A stretch of 64,000 nucleotides of DNA from Symbiodinium natans (lineage: Eukaryota; Sar; Dinophyceae; Suessiales; Symbiodiniaceae). The stretch lies in NCBI GenBank assembly GCA_905221605.1, contig CAJNDS010002653.1, positions 60,840-124,839 on the forward strand, given 5' to 3'. The notes under the pieces are model-generated. The model ran no database searches. It worked only from the letters and a program-made list of their open reading frames with translations, and had not been told where the DNA came from. Positions 11,574 through 24,109 of the stretch are shown here, piece by piece. The translations under genes were made by a program, and so were the position numbers. The number at the start of each line of letters is the position of its first letter. Position 1 is the stretch's first letter.

Positions 11574-12575
11574 GTGGAAGGAGTACCCTCTTTCGTGACT
11601 TCATCATCTATGATTCTTGAGGGGAAAAACAAGCGGATGGCGAGCCGAATGCGCCTCAGTACATTTCTCCTGCCTACACTTTTCCATTTACAAGAGGTTC
11701 TGCAGCACACAGACATCCTTGGAGCAGCGCAACATTGGTCGACTTCAGAGCCTGGTTGCTATGCAAGAAGTATCAGTGCTGAGGCCTGTTTTTGTGCTTC
11801 GAGCAGCTTCCCCGCGATGATGCGCCCAGAGATCACTGCAATCTTTTTCTGTACAGCTTATGCGAAGTGGCAGCTTCTTCTTTCAGATACTCATGCTCAA
11901 AAGCCGCTTCGCAGACAAGTACGTGACTGGCCACGACACGCCCCCTCCCCCCCCCTCCCCCCCCCAGTTCGAGCTACAGCCCAGTCACGTATTGCTTTGG
12001 ATACTGTTGAAAGGGATTGCAGCGCAGCTGACATGCTGCTTGCTCCGGGGAAAACGTCAAACGTTGGTGAGGATGAGAAGTCTCCGATAAGGTTGTACGG
12101 ACTTGCAACACAGCTGCCAAACACAAAGCTACCCAACGGCCTTCAGCACGACGTAATCCTCCCAATGCTGGCCCCGCTGAGCACCCTGATGTCTTTCGAT
12201 GCACATGGGGTGCCCTTGTGGCCCCAGACGGGGCGCCGGGCCGGTCTTGTCTACAGGACAAGGTGCAGGTTGGGACACTGCAACCACAGTTCTGAAGTAC
12301 GACCAGCTACATGCGCAGGGCTGCTTGAGGGTGATGCTGGCCTCAACATGTCACCAACGCCTCGTCTTGCGGCGGGGTGCGAGAGCCGGGACTCGCGAGC
12401 AGTTTCTGCACTATGGTACGGCTCCACGACACGGCTGGGCACAGACTTTCTGATGAGCGATATGCCGCTGCCGCAACACAGTTGCGAGCATCCAAGGACA
12501 CACGGCCTTTACTGGCTGAACGTCTTACGGCCCTCCGCTGGTTGTCGTGAGTTACCTAGTGTGGGACGCCACTAG
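11574..12575 (+). CDS. Long open frame of unknown nature
   Basis: 333 codons from an ATG at 11574 to a TAG at 12573. The product has no motif I recognise, no clear signal peptide and no repeat. A C-rich run in the middle (11940-11967) encodes SPPLPPP and looks like intron or spacer sequence. Plus-frame and minus-frame alternatives exist across the same bases. It may be chance, given the moderate GC content, or a remnant. Confidence 0.2.
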   Translation: MEGVPSFVTSSSMILEGKNKRMASRMRLSTFLLPTLFHLQEVLQHTDILGAAQHWSTSEPGCYARSISAEACFCASSSFPAMMRPEITAIFFCTAYAKWQLLLSDTHAQKPLRRQVRDWPRHAPSPPLPPPVRATAQSRIALDTVERDCSAADMLLAPGKTSNVGEDEKSPIRLYGLATQLPNTKLPNGLQHDVILPMLAPLSTLMSFDAHGVPLWPQTGRRAGLVYRTRCRLGHCNHSSEVRPATCAGLLEGDAGLNMSPTPRLAAGCESRDSRAVSALWYGSTTRLGTDFLMSDMPLPQHSCEHPRTHGLYWLNVLRPSAGCRELPSVGRH

Positions 12576-13200
12576 ACGGGAACTCAGGGTGTCGGCCCAT
12601 CCGGGTACGGCCCACCGGCACCAGTGCGTGAGTATCGGACGCGATGACTCACATTTAGGGTGACGGAGACCGTCAAAAGCGAGTGAGTCTGAGCTGGGCC
12701 TTAGGCAGTCGCAGTTATCATTTGAAGCCGATTTGCGAGCCTGATGTTTCTAAACTCTATTCCTTGTAGGCATTTCCTTTCCCTTCTCTGAGGCATCGGC
12801 AAGTCTGATTCCAAGGATGCGCTTGCCTTGTGTTCTTTTCTTGTTATCGTACGTTCGTGGCAGAGGTAGCAGCCTGGGCCTAGGAGCTTTAGGTTCGTCC
12901 ATTGCTCTTCAAAGGGATGAGGTAGGTAGCTGCGATTATCGCAGTGCAATCCCCCCCCAACGCCTAAGTACGTGTTGGGTCTTGTTGCTTGTGTGTTGGT
13001 AGTTTTCGGCTTGGTCTTGTTTGGCTTGTTTAGTCCTTGGCTAGGCGGGTTCATAGGACGGAGCTGGCGCGTTTCAATGGGCTTTTAGCTAATGGTCAAG
13101 GCACGTCCGAAGGGCGGAGCTGGCCACGGCACGGCACGTCTCACAGGCGGGGCAAGCCAAGGGCATGGCGTCGCCCGCTATGAGCAGAGCCCGCTCGCTC

Positions 13201-13850
<650 letters not shown>

Positions 13851-13864
13851 TCGTCGCAGTCGTT

Positions 13865-13918
<54 letters not shown>

Positions 13919-13982
13919 CTCGTCGTCGTCGTCGACGTCGACGTCTACGTCGACGTCGACGTCGTCGTCGTCGTCGTCATCG
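13851..13982 (+). repeat. (TCG)n microsatellite
   Basis: A run of about 130 bases of GTC/TCG triplets with a central GACGTCGACGTCTACG variation, adjoining the TAG array. Confidence 0.95.
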
Positions 13983-13989
13983 TCGTAGT

Positions 13990-16260
13990 CGAAGTAGTAG
14001 TAGAAGAAGAATAAGAAGAAGTTGTAGCAGTGCCATCAGCAGTAGCAGTAGTTTAAATCGGATTTTAGCTGGTGCTCTGAAGTTGGCATCCGCGTGGTGC
14101 AGGTCCACCCTTCGCGCAGCATTGCTTGCCGTAAGAAAGCCAAGCAAACGGGGCAAGATCACGAGGAGTGTGTTCAATCAGCCGGCAACCTCTAGCAGTT
14201 CTACAGAAAACTTTAATTTTGAAGAATCATCGGCTTACACTTCTCTTCTTTCAAAATCCCGTCAACAGCGTCGGCTGTCCTAGAATTCAGCAGTTCCCAA
14301 AACCTCGATTGGCATCTTTTGAGCATACGACCATTTTGACTGATGGAAACATGTACAATTCCAGGCGGCCATATAAACTCTTTGATTTGGAACGTTCCCT
14401 TTTGGCTTCCGAAAAACCTTGCTTGAAGATGGTTTGCAGCGCAGCACAGCATGCGGAGTGTCGGTAAACTAGCTCCTATATCGTCTGGAAAAGCAACGCA
14501 AGGCATAGAGCAGTTTACCGTAGTTTACCAATCAACATATTTTACTGACGTCACATTGTGCCATTGCAGAACGCAAAAGCTTCCACAATGATGTTCCGCA
14601 ATTTCGTGATTCAGAGACTACTCGTCGTGGCTTTCGAGACAACAGGTGGCTTGAAACCTAGCCGGCGTGCGCCCCATGTTTTCTCAACATGTCTTATGCC
14701 GGCACCCGTGGCCTGCTTTTTCGCCACGCTGCGCTGCCTCGCCAGGATGGCGCAAGATCCAGATACTGCCCAACACGAAAATTATGTGATGTTTTTTGAT
14801 AGCAGCGGCACCGGTCCCACGCAGGCTTGGCGGACCTGTCGACGCCAGGCCTTGATATATATTGCAGCACAATGGCGGAAATGGGTAGGAAGATGTAAGT
14901 GACTGTGACATGCGTTGATCACGTTCTCACACGGACGCAGCTGGTCTTGAATGCTTGTGCATGAGGTGCTTACGCTGCCGCAGATACCAGGAGTCATCTT
15001 CTCCAATGGCAGCTTGTGCTGCATAAGTTGGTTTTTCAATGGCATGTTGCAAGAGGCAGCAAAAGACAACATGCCGAGCATTGCTGTGCTGCTGCGCTGC
15101 TGCGCTGCTGTGCTGCTGTTGCAGCTCAATGCCACGTACAAGTTTAACAGTTTAACATAATCGAGTGGTCACTTTTGTGCACGTCCCGCTGTAAGGCGAG
15201 ATTCCGCACGACAAGTTGGTAGGCCAGTTGCAACAAGCGCTCAATTCATGCAACCATTAGGATCATTAGGATTTGTGGTCCCTTTTGTCGACTCCGTTTT
15301 TTTAACAGTGTTGTTGAAACGGCCATCTGTGCTGGAATTGTCTGATTGCTACGCCGACGCGTTATTGAAACGTGTTCCCGTATGCCCGCTACATGTCCAA
15401 CAGGTCAAGTCCGACACTGGGCAGCCACCTCACCTGCGGCGGTCTCATTTGGCATCCCATGCTGACAAGTTTTGCCCGAGCTTGTTCTGATCAGGCGTTA
15501 GCGGACAACAAAAACTTTGACTTGTTGCAGGCACGGACTCAGAAGGCACAATTTTGCATCATTCCGTCTCATGTTGTCTGACCTGCTGAGGTTGCTGAAG
15601 TAGTCGATGGCCGTGCCCTGCCTCGGGTGTTCTGCGGCATTCTGCGAACAAGGCTTGCTGGATCCTTGCCACAGAGTAGTACTACGTAGTATTCAAGGTC
15701 ACCCAAAGCGATTGACAAGGGATGCTTCACATGTGCACCAGTTTGTTCAAAATGTCATGCATTCGTCATGCAGCTTCAACAGGCATAATATCTTTTTGTC
15801 CGGCTGACCTGAGAAGTGTCTAAAGTGGAGATGCGCAACGTTGCTCGATTTGAGTCGACGGACTCTGTGTTCGAGCAGCCGCCGCTAACTCTCGTCACGC
15901 TGCACCGCGAGAAACACCTGTGTAAACTCCTGCCATCTCGTGACTTCGATGGTTATGTGAGTCGGTCGCATTAGTCCCGCCCCGAAGACAGCGCGTTGAC
16001 AAGAGCCGACTCCTTCATTCGGGTGAGCGCCTGAGCTCTTTTGCTCCGTGCAGTGCAGCTTTGGGATCACGTTCGGATGCCTGGTTGGAGACAGACCTTG
16101 TAGCCCGGATCATCTAGGCCCACACCCCCCCCCCACCCTCCTTGCAGAGTTTGTGTTGGAGCTATGTGCCAGGCCTTCCTTCTCTTGTGCCTGTGCCCTC
16201 CTGCGTTCGCCACCATCGCAATTGTGGCACATGGCATGACTCACCGCTTACGCTTGTCGC
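13990..16260. other. No confident gene
   Basis: About 2.3 kb of unique sequence in which all frames are short and overlapping on both strands, without conserved motifs. A short CTG-rich stretch lies near 15085-15125. Confidence 0.5.
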
Positions 16261-16283
16261 ACAATGTTGTGCTGTGATTCGCA

Positions 16284-16829
16284 TTGGTGCAGTTGGCTCG
16301 GTTGTGGAAGTGCCCTTGGCTGGTCGCCGTTCGCTTCGGCTTTGCAAACAAATTTCGGCGTCCGAGAAGGTGCATCGCAAAACGCATGCTGGACAGCTGG
16401 ACAGCCGCCGTCTGCTGTCGCCGCTTTCCATCCTGCTTACTCCCCTTTGCGGTAGCAGCGCCGCTCGTTCGTGTATCTCTGTGTAGAATGTCGTTGGACA
16501 GCATGATCGTCAATCTGCTGGAGAACGAAGTTTCCAATAACCAGTTGGCGGAACGCAACGAGGCGCCCAAGGCGGGAAATTCCACCTCGCGGAACGTTTC
16601 GGAAGAGTCGGCGTCGGCAGAGTTCACTGGAGCCTGGTGCTGTTCCGCCGCGCGAGCGGCGCAGGTTGGACAACAGACCTCGGTCGAGCGGCGACTGCTG
16701 GAGTGTTGTGTCGTCGCCAGGGGCAAGCGACTCGCTGAACAAGGGCGCCTCGGGCGGCAGACGGCGCGTGCAAGGTGGACGGTCCGGTCAGTACGCTACT
16801 CGGTGCTAAGCTCGCTGACCGCTGTTTGA
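16284..16829 (+). CDS. Open frame of unknown function
   Basis: 181 codons on plus. The middle (from about 16490) reads SLDSMIVNLLENEVSNNQLA and EESASAEFTGAW, which looks more protein-like than its neighbours. An overlapping minus-strand frame (16726-16241) competes. No family recognised; it could be an exon or a remnant. Confidence 0.2.
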   Translation: MVQLARLWKCPWLVAVRFGFANKFRRPRRCIAKRMLDSWTAAVCCRRFPSCLLPFAVAAPLVRVSLCRMSLDSMIVNLLENEVSNNQLAERNEAPKAGNSTSRNVSEESASAEFTGAWCCSAARAAQVGQQTSVERRLLECCVVARGKRLAEQGRLGRQTARARWTVRSVRYSVLSSLTAV

Positions 16830-16859
16830 ACTGGCGTCGATGCAGCTGCCGCCTGCGCA

Positions 16860-18150
16860 ACTTCCACGCGCGATCGGAGTCACTGCATCACTGCAGTCAC
16901 TGCAGTCACTGCAGGGCTGACGCCTTTCACTGCCTTGTTACGCGCACGGAAAGCAGCGGGCCTCCCTGTTCGACCGTGCGACCCGACCCTGCCAGTAAGC
17001 GATGCAAGCGAGGGCAGTCGACGACATCATTGTGTCCAGGTCCGGGTGCCACCTGGCTCGGCACCGCAATGCGGTCCTTAAGTCCTTGCATGGCCGCAGC
17101 ACGTACGATTCCACGTCGTGGTTACCTTCTTCGAGTTGCGCGAAGGAATTCTTGAGTGCGATTTCATGCAAGAGATGCCCTTGGAGATCACCTCGCAGCG
17201 TGCCCTCGGTGTCCGGTATGCCCACGGTTGGCCGCCCCACGGCTGACATGCGGGCACACTGCGCTGCATCCATGCCAGTGGCCTCCCAAGCCCGTGCTGG
17301 CGACTGCCAAGCCCGTGCTGGCGACTGCCTGCTGCGCTGCCACTGACAAGATGCCCCACCAGCGCCTCGGTCGTTGCTGAGCCTGATGGAATGGGCACAT
17401 TCTCGCTCCCACATGCTCACAGCGGCATCCTTATTCCCGAACGATAAGATTCGCACTTGCTGGCGGCGGGAGGTAGGGTCAATGACTCAATGCAGACTCA
17501 ATGACTAAATGCTTGCAGTGAAACGGCAATTTTTGCTTTCCCTCAACAACAAACAAGAGTCAAGGTCAAACCTGAATGCCCGAAGGATACAGTATACTGG
17601 GACTTTATTATTAGGATGTTACTACGGTTTTAGCTTCGCAGCAGGCCGTCCGGCACCCCCTAACCAGGAAGCAGGCCTCGGCGACTTCGGCGACTGGCCG
17701 CATGGCTGGCAGTTCCACGCGTCGCGCACACGCAACGTTTATTTCCGCCAGCCAGCCACCACGCGAATGGGTCGTATTGGGCTCGAACTATTTTCTCCAG
17801 TGCTCGCAAAGAACCAGGAAGGCTTCGGTTTGAAACTTCTTTTTGTCAAACATGCCATCATGCCCTCTCATGACATACGCGAATAACAAGTGTTCAAAGT
17901 GACATGCTTTACAAACGTTCGGTAAACGCGGCACGTGCTTCAAAGGCATGGTAGCTTTGAGCTATCACTCGGTTCTCAATGGTATAAGCCGGAGCATATG
18001 TGCGTCACGCCGGATCTGCGTCTTCAACATGTCAATCAGTGTCTCGTCTATGACTGGCACGGGGTCTTCCCTTGTGACACTGCGAAAATCTTCTCCCGTT
18101 TGGGGACCTGGGCTGCAGTAGCTGCGGGCTGGGCGGGGGCTTCAGCAGCG
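16860..18150. other. No confident gene; short direct repeats
   Basis: Competing short frames on both strands. There is a run of CACTGCAGT units near 16880-16915 and a perfect direct duplication of AAGCCCGTGCTGGCGACTGCC near 17289-17330, which gives a repeated PARAWQS in one minus frame. Confidence 0.5.
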
Positions 18151-18159
18151 CTTGCTTAA

Positions 18160-19792
18160 GCCTGGGGACTTTGTGGATTTTCGCGGGCCCTTGGCCTTTC
18201 CGGAGTTTCCGGTACGCTATCTGAGGAGCGAGAGGCGAATGGCCTGCACTCATAAGAGCTGCATGTCCCTCCCATTCCACGCGGCCTGTTCCGCGCGCTC
18301 CCGCTGAAGGGGCTGACCTCGAGCGCAGTGGGGCCCTGACGGCTGAGCCGCTTGCCGAAGGCAACGACGCTACGCTCGCCGAACTCCGGGAGCCCAACCG
18401 CCGGCCAGCGACCTTGCGCTGCTCCGCCAAGCAGCACTGCGCTTCGCCAGTGCCCCGACAGGCCATGTTCGAGGGGTTGCGATGGCGGCCTCAGCTTGCT
18501 TCCTACTTTCGTTTGCTCGGACTGACGACGCGGGGACCGAGCACGAGGTCTTCCAAGCCGAGGGCGGAGAGCAAAGTCACCCCCTGATGGCTGCGCTTTA
18601 CGCAGTGGCTCAGCACCCCGCACGGTGTCGCGTCAGCACTGCAGCCAAGGGTGTTTTTGGCTTCCTCGACGATACTTACATCGTCCGCCCCTGCACCGCG
18701 CGTGGGTCCAACTCAACCAAGGCAAAGACCCGTGTTTGGAACGCGGCAAGGGAGGAGCCGCCAAACCTCGCCGCGCTGTAATTAACCAGTCCAGAGCTCT
18801 GCTGTAGAAAATTTGGGGAGCGTGGACCCTGCCCCCGGAACGGTATAAGGGCTCGTAGTGCTCGTCGCGCCGCTCGGAATGGAGGCTTTTGTGCTGCCCC
18901 CGCATTGCACCGCCGACTATTCCAGCGAGCGTGATCACGCAATTGCCTCGTGTCTCGGCACTCTGCTCTTTGGGGAGGAAGCACCTGAGCTGTCGGCGGA
19001 TGCCTTCGCCACAGCGCGGATTCCGCTCGGTTTGGGGGGTTGGGCCTGCGCTTTGCAGCCTCCAGTGCGAACGCCGCTGGCAGGATGCTTCCCCTGCGTT
19101 GCTCCAGCGTTTCCCCGCCGACACGGCGCAGCTAATTACTAGCCTGCCTCCGCACGCCGCACGCAGGCAGGCCGCCGGCCTTTTTGCTGCAGCGCACGTT
19201 CGTGAGGCTGGTTTCCAAGCTCCTGACTGGGGCGCCGGGGGCGCCGCGCCCGGCGCACGGGGACGGCTGCCTGCGCGGCTGGCGGCGGGCTGCCGTCGCG
19301 GCTTGCGACTCGAGACGCACCATTCGCGCCGTGTGCTCACGGTCTCCCCTGCTGTTGCCCTGCCGCCGCTCACATGTGTGTGCTCCCGTAGCGACGGCTG
19401 CGGCATGCCGCTCCCGCCGTTGCGGAGGCTACCTCGACCACTTGGGTGACCACCGCTCAGCTACGTCTGGGCTTTTCGCGTCCAGAGCCCTCCCACTCGA
19501 GCATGCAGTCGCCCAGGTATGCCGGGAAGGTGGTGGCGAGTTGCACACAACGTCAGGTTGTTCGCGGGGTCGAAGTAGGAAGGCGCTTTGGTGCCGAAAC
19601 CGCTTCCTTCCTCCGCCACCTTGCGCGCCACCGCCGCAAGCGCAGGGTGAATGCAGCGCTGGTCCGGCCTCCTCGCAGTCGCAGCCATGCGCGCATACGC
19701 AGCGTCCCTCCTTGAGCTACGAGGCGACATGTGCGATGCAGGAGCTGCGCCCGACCTGCACGAGATCCTCGCTGAGGTCCGGGACAGCGCCT
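18160..19792 (+). mobile_element. LINE copy A: reverse transcriptase to ORF2 C-terminus, decayed
   Basis: Plus-strand pieces follow the LINE ORF2 order in several frames. An RT part has AMFEGLRWRPQL, EHEVFQAEGGEQ then PLMAALYA (cf. the usual QGDPLMP), and GVFGFLDDTYIV with the F/YLDD catalytic motif (about 18650-18690), then LNQGKTRVWNAA. Next come ELSADAFATARIPLG and RFPADTAQLI (to about 19145), SRALPLEHAVAQVCREGG (about 19480-19540), and the tail RAYAASLLELRGD to APDLHEILAEVRDSA with a stop at 19792. Frameshifts and deletions show it is dead. Confidence 0.75.
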
Positions 19793-20008
19793 AGCCGTTC
19801 GCCAGCCGGATGCCGGCAACCTGACCCGGCCCGAGTAGGATGCTGCGTTCGAGCACTGGGAGTCGAAAAAAGCTGCGTAGAGAAAAATAGAGGAACATCC
19901 TTAGTCAACTCTTGCTTCATGCGTTCAGGATGCTGCAGCACACGAGCCTGGGTTCTAAACTTCCAGTCGTGAAATCCGGAGGCGGTGCCGGCTGATATAT
20001 TTATATAA

Positions 20009-20431
20009 ATGCGCGAGGGAGAACCGCACCCCCGCGCAGCCACATCTGACGGAGCCTCGCTGCGCCATGCCGAGCGCCGGAAGCAAGCCGCGTACCCCGA
20101 GCTGTGCGGGCCCGGGCCCCAGCGCTTGCTAGTCCTCGGCAATGAGGTTGGAGGGCGCTGGAACGACCAGGCCCGCGACTTCCTGCGGACCTTGACGCGG
20201 TTGCGGGGCTGCCGCGCCCCCGCTGCTGTGCGCCGCAGCGCGGCGAGCGGCTGGGCGCGTCGGTGGTGGGGGTTGTTGTCCGTCGCGGTGCAAGTGGCCG
20301 TGGCCGAGACTGCCTTGGGCCCAGCCGCGGCGGGACTGCAGCCCGCCGCTTTTGGCACGGTGCCTGCTCTGGAGGCCGTCTTGGCGCTGGCTGACTGCGC
20401 TGGACCCGGCCTTCCGCCGCTGCGGCCTTAG
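20009..20431 (+). mobile_element. LINE copy B: ORF2 C-terminal fragment
   Basis: One open frame of 140 codons ends in TAG at 20431. It contains RLLVLGNEVGGRW, ARDFLRTLTRLRGCRAP and SGWARRWWGLLSVAVQ, the same C-terminal module as the minus-strand copy at 24.1-24.5 kb (GWARRWWGRLSVAVQ). It abuts a LINE of opposite strand at 20432, making a tail-to-tail junction. Confidence 0.75.
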
Positions 20432-21973
20432 CCCCACGAGACCTTCCTGGCGGCGGAAAAAGGGCGCTGCGAAGTGCCTCCCGATATGGGTTTGAAACGG
20501 TGGAGTTCAGCTGTTCGGGCGGTCAGCTCGCTTGGCTCGTTGGCCGCCCGGCTGGACTCCTGCAAAAAATCATGTGGGAGTGCGGCCTCCCCCTCAGCGG
20601 CCTGTGGCCGCTTCCACGGCCGCCCTGGCAGCTGCAGTTGCTGCCCTTTGCACCAGATCGTCCTCGCCCGAGCGATTGTTGCCGTGCCAGCCTTTTTCCG
20701 GCCGTTTGCCATGGCCCTTGCCGCCATTCTGCCTAACACCGCTTGGCCTGCCGCCGCCCGACTTGCCGCCGCCCTTGCCACGAGGCGGGCTGCGACTGCG
20801 GCGGCGAGGCTCCGCTGGTTGGTCACGCTCGGGCGTTGGGCTGCGAGACGACGGCCCATAGACCATTGCGTTGATGGCGTCGACGGTCCCGACCAAAAGT
20901 GCCAAGGTTGCCGGCACGGCCCAGGCCGGCAGATTGTTTCTGCCGTGCACCATCCGCTGTAAGCGGGCCACCTCCATGCATGGCCGGCAGCAGCGGCCTT
21001 CCACCTCAGCGGCACGGGTGTGGCAGATCTGGCATTCCATGTCTGCCATTGCCCACCAAGACTTGGCCCTAAATGAGGGATGCAGACCACGAGTGGGCGA
21101 GCCGAAAAGTGCTGCGAGGTAAAAGAACCAATCAACTGCAGCAGCGCATGCAACATGTGGCCTGCCGTGCGGTTTGCGCGGGCATCGTGCTCGGGCATCC
21201 AAGGCGTCGCTCGGCTGGGGGCCGTGCCGCTGCAAGGGCTTGGTGTGCGCATGTGGCTCGGCTGCGACAGCGGGGCGTGCCAGCCTCGGCGGCGCGGGCA
21301 GGCTGCAGCGCGAGGCTGGTCGGCGACCCGGCCAGCGGCTGCGTGTGTGAGCAACAAGGGTGTCACGGCTTGCGGGCGTCGCGGCGATCGCGGCGCGCGG
21401 GGAGCTTGGGCGCACGGTGCGGCGGGAGGGCTGGAAGATTGGGTGCATGGGGCGCCGCGGCCTCGTGCAACACCCGGCTCAGCAGCTCGGTGGGGGATTG
21501 GCCCGCTGCGGCCGCGAGTTCGGCGAGTTCCGACTCGCCCCCCGCGGCCATGCATGCGAGCACCTCCGACGCTGCGGTCGCCCAGGCTGGTGTAGGCGAC
21601 CCTCTCCAGAGGAAGCGCGCCCACAAGGCAAGGACGGCGGCCGCTCCCAACAGCGCACCCAAGCACAACCAGACCCAGCAGTGTGAACAGGGCCCCCAAC
21701 CGGGTGGGAAGTACTGCGGCGCGCTGCCGCCCACGAAGTAACGAGTGCGTGGACGGCCGACTCGCGGCAGGTGTTGGGCAGGCGGGCCACGTGTGGCACT
21801 GCCTGCGAGCCCCATCGGGCCGCCCACCGCAGGACGGCAAGTGCAGAAGTCCAGACCCCTGTGTCCATGGCGGGAGCCCCCGCGGGCGTGGCAAAAGGGA
21901 GGGGGGGGGCAGGTCAAGGCTTCATCTTGAGCCTTGAGCCAAAAACTTTGCTTGAGCCAAAATGGCTACGGGT
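20432..21973 (-). mobile_element. LINE copy E: 5' part, starting at spliced-leader relics
   Basis: Minus-strand sequence starting at a dinoflagellate spliced leader (21971-21951). The first frame (21917-21363) reads AVLALWARFLW in a hydrophobic segment, then SELAELAAAAGQSPTELLSR. A second segment (about 21035-20590) has MADMECQICHTRAAEVEGRC with CxxC pairs, a hydrophobic AVPATLALLVGTVDAIN, and an Arg/Ser/Gly-rich tail (RSPTPERDQPAEPRRRSRS). This resembles an ORF1/gag-like leader protein with a zinc-binding motif. The 3' part is missing: it ends where copy B begins. Confidence 0.6.
21926..21971 (-). other. Dinoflagellate spliced-leader relics (one full, two truncated)
   Basis: On the minus strand, 21971-21951 matches positions 2-22 of the conserved dinoflagellate spliced leader (CCGTAGCCATTTTGGCTCAA then G) without a mismatch. 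It is followed by TTTTTGGCTCAAG (ending 21933) and by GCTCAAG (ending 21926), then ATGAAGCC. The leader is normally added to mRNAs by trans-splicing and is not encoded next to the gene. Its presence in genomic DNA marks an mRNA that was reverse-transcribed and reinserted; successive truncated leaders mark repeated rounds. Confidence 0.95.
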
Positions 21974-22108
21974 CCTATTGTTTTCAATACGTTCTTATTG
22001 TTTTTTTAATAGAGAAGCCATACGGGGCCATGGTCCAACTATTGCGGAACCCTGCCTTCCTTATTGTGGGGGGGGGGGCAATTAAACAGGAGCTCGGATT
22101 AATAAAAA

Positions 22109-22261
<153 letters not shown>

Positions 22262-22687
22262 AATTGGCAAGGTTTTCTTTTGGCAAGGTTTATCCACCGA
22301 TTTTGAGACAGGTTTCCTTAAGCTGGCGATGGTCCCCGAGGTCGTCCGCAGGAGCTGCGTTCCGGGACCAACGGCAGCCAGTCCGCATCAGGCACAGCCG
22401 TGTCCGGGCCGGAGGGCGGTCAAGGTCTGAGAAAAAACGTCCCGAGCGCGCGTGAGTTGCCATTCCGTGCCGAGCGCCTGCAGTGTGTCGCCCAGGTGTC
22501 GCCGACCCTACATCCAAACACTCCCACGCGCATGGGAAACTGAGCACGCCTCGCGCTCATGTCTGGGAGCGGCACCCCATCTTCGCTTCCCGCCGGCAAT
22601 AACCCCAGCTAATTGGGAATTGTTTTTTCGTTGTGTGGGGTGTTGTAATGGCATAGGTATCCTACGCATCAGCTAATGTTGGCAGGC

Positions 22688-22862
22688 GCGCGGCCTACGC
22701 GCAGAGTATGTTGTTGACGTGTGCCTACGCGGACCCACGCGGCAAGCGCAGACAACCTACGCGGACCTACGCGCCCATACTGCATAGACTTGCCTACGCG
22801 GACCCTACGCAAACCTACGCCGTGCAGGCATTAAATGCTACGCGGCCGACTTTCAATGATCG
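22688..22862 (+). repeat. Cluster of CTACGCGGACC motifs
   Basis: CTACGCG occurs six times, plus two CTACGC variants, in about 175 bases at irregular spacing, several times in the extended form CCTACGCGGACC. No open frame uses it consistently. Confidence 0.8.
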
Positions 22863-22869
22863 CGTTTCT

Positions 22870-23790
22870 ACGTAGCCTTGCTCCTAGAAAAAAACGCTGC
22901 TCAATTGAGCGCCGTTCAGTGAAGCCCGCAGTGACGGGGGGTCAGCGTCCAGCCGGAAGACGCGGCGGCGCGCGGGCCGGCAATGCTCTGCAGGACCGCA
23001 GTCGGACCAGGCGTCGCCCCGTAGATGACCACGTCCAGGCGGCGTTTGTCCTCCGCGCGCACTGCTTCGCGCGCGACGCGCACCCACGCGCGCTCGACAT
23101 CGGACGAGCAGGCCGGTTCCCGGGCAAGCGAGCGCATGGTCGCCGAGGCGGTCTACTTGTGCCCCGCAGCCGGGTGCCGGGCCGCATCTGCCGTGGCAGA
23201 GGGGGAATGGCATGCGCAGGCGACGGCAAAGCACGAGTTCCATGGTCTGGGGCGCGAGCGTCGTGGCTGTCTCGGCTGGTATGGCAGGGAGCCAGGACCC
23301 TGCGTGAGGCACCAGCGCCCGGCATCCGGCGGCATAACCGGCAGCATCATACTGTCGCGGAAATGTTGGTTGCGAGTGCGCGACGCATGAAACTGCCAGC
23401 CATGTGGCCAATCTCCCGGGCCTGTGTGGCGGAGCCGGGCGGGCTCCTTGCAAGATCTCTTGCAAGATCTCTCGCCAACCTCGGCAGGCTTCCCAGCCTT
23501 CGGCTCCTAGGAGCTCCCGGGCCTCGGCAGCAGCGCATAGCAGCGCGCGGGCTGGGGGCCATGAGCACGGCGGCGGCGGGTTGCCCAGGCTTGGATGAAA
23601 TCCGGGTGCCCGACTTGGGTGCCCAGAATGATGATGCCACGCTGATCGGAGCGCAGGTCACCTCGCCAGACTTCGTCACCGCGTTCCGCGATGCCTGGTG
23701 GCGGGGGCCGCTCGCGAGCGCCCATCATTCGTGTTGTTTTGGTTTAAATTGGACCCGAAAGAACAGTGGCCGGCTACGGCCTCAACAGTA
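22870..23790 (-). mobile_element. LINE copy C: middle of ORF2, decayed
   Basis: Minus-strand pieces in order: SDQRGIIILGTQVGHPDFIQ (about 23660-23600), GSLPRLARDLARDLARSPPG, SWLPAIPAETATTLAP and MELVLCRRLRMPFPLCHGRCG (23300-23200), GAQVDRLGDHALACPGTGLL (about 23145-23100), VERAWVRVAREAV and RRLDVVIYGATPG. This is the region after the RT thumb up to the RNase H-like part. A duplication (GCAAGATCTCTTGCAAGATCTCT, 23451-23473) and frameshifts are present. Confidence 0.75.
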
Positions 23791-24109
23791 GTGTCCAACG
23801 ACGTCCTGGCGCGGGGGGGGGGGGCGTCGTGGTGATGTAGATCGAAGTCCGGGGCATCGAAAACCTCGCAAAAAGAAAGCCGAATGTGATGTGTCTGCTT
23901 TTTGTGGTTGCCTTGTATATGTACGCGATGCCTCGTCTACAAAGTTTCGAAGGCTCCCCGCTTCGGTGAATTAATTAGAGAGGAGGAGAGAAGCGCATGG
24001 CACGATGCTGGCGATGTATATGCTTGAGGTGCAGTCATCCTTGTCTTCCTTTTGTTGTTTTTTTCTCGCAGCGATCGTCATCCATCCCCATAGTCCCCAT
24101 ATGTACAAG

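Noticed and set aside
20009-21973. Twin-priming inversion of a single LINE copy
   Set aside because: The inverted part should join the 5' side of the 3' segment; here the 3' ends face each other, so two insertions are more likely.
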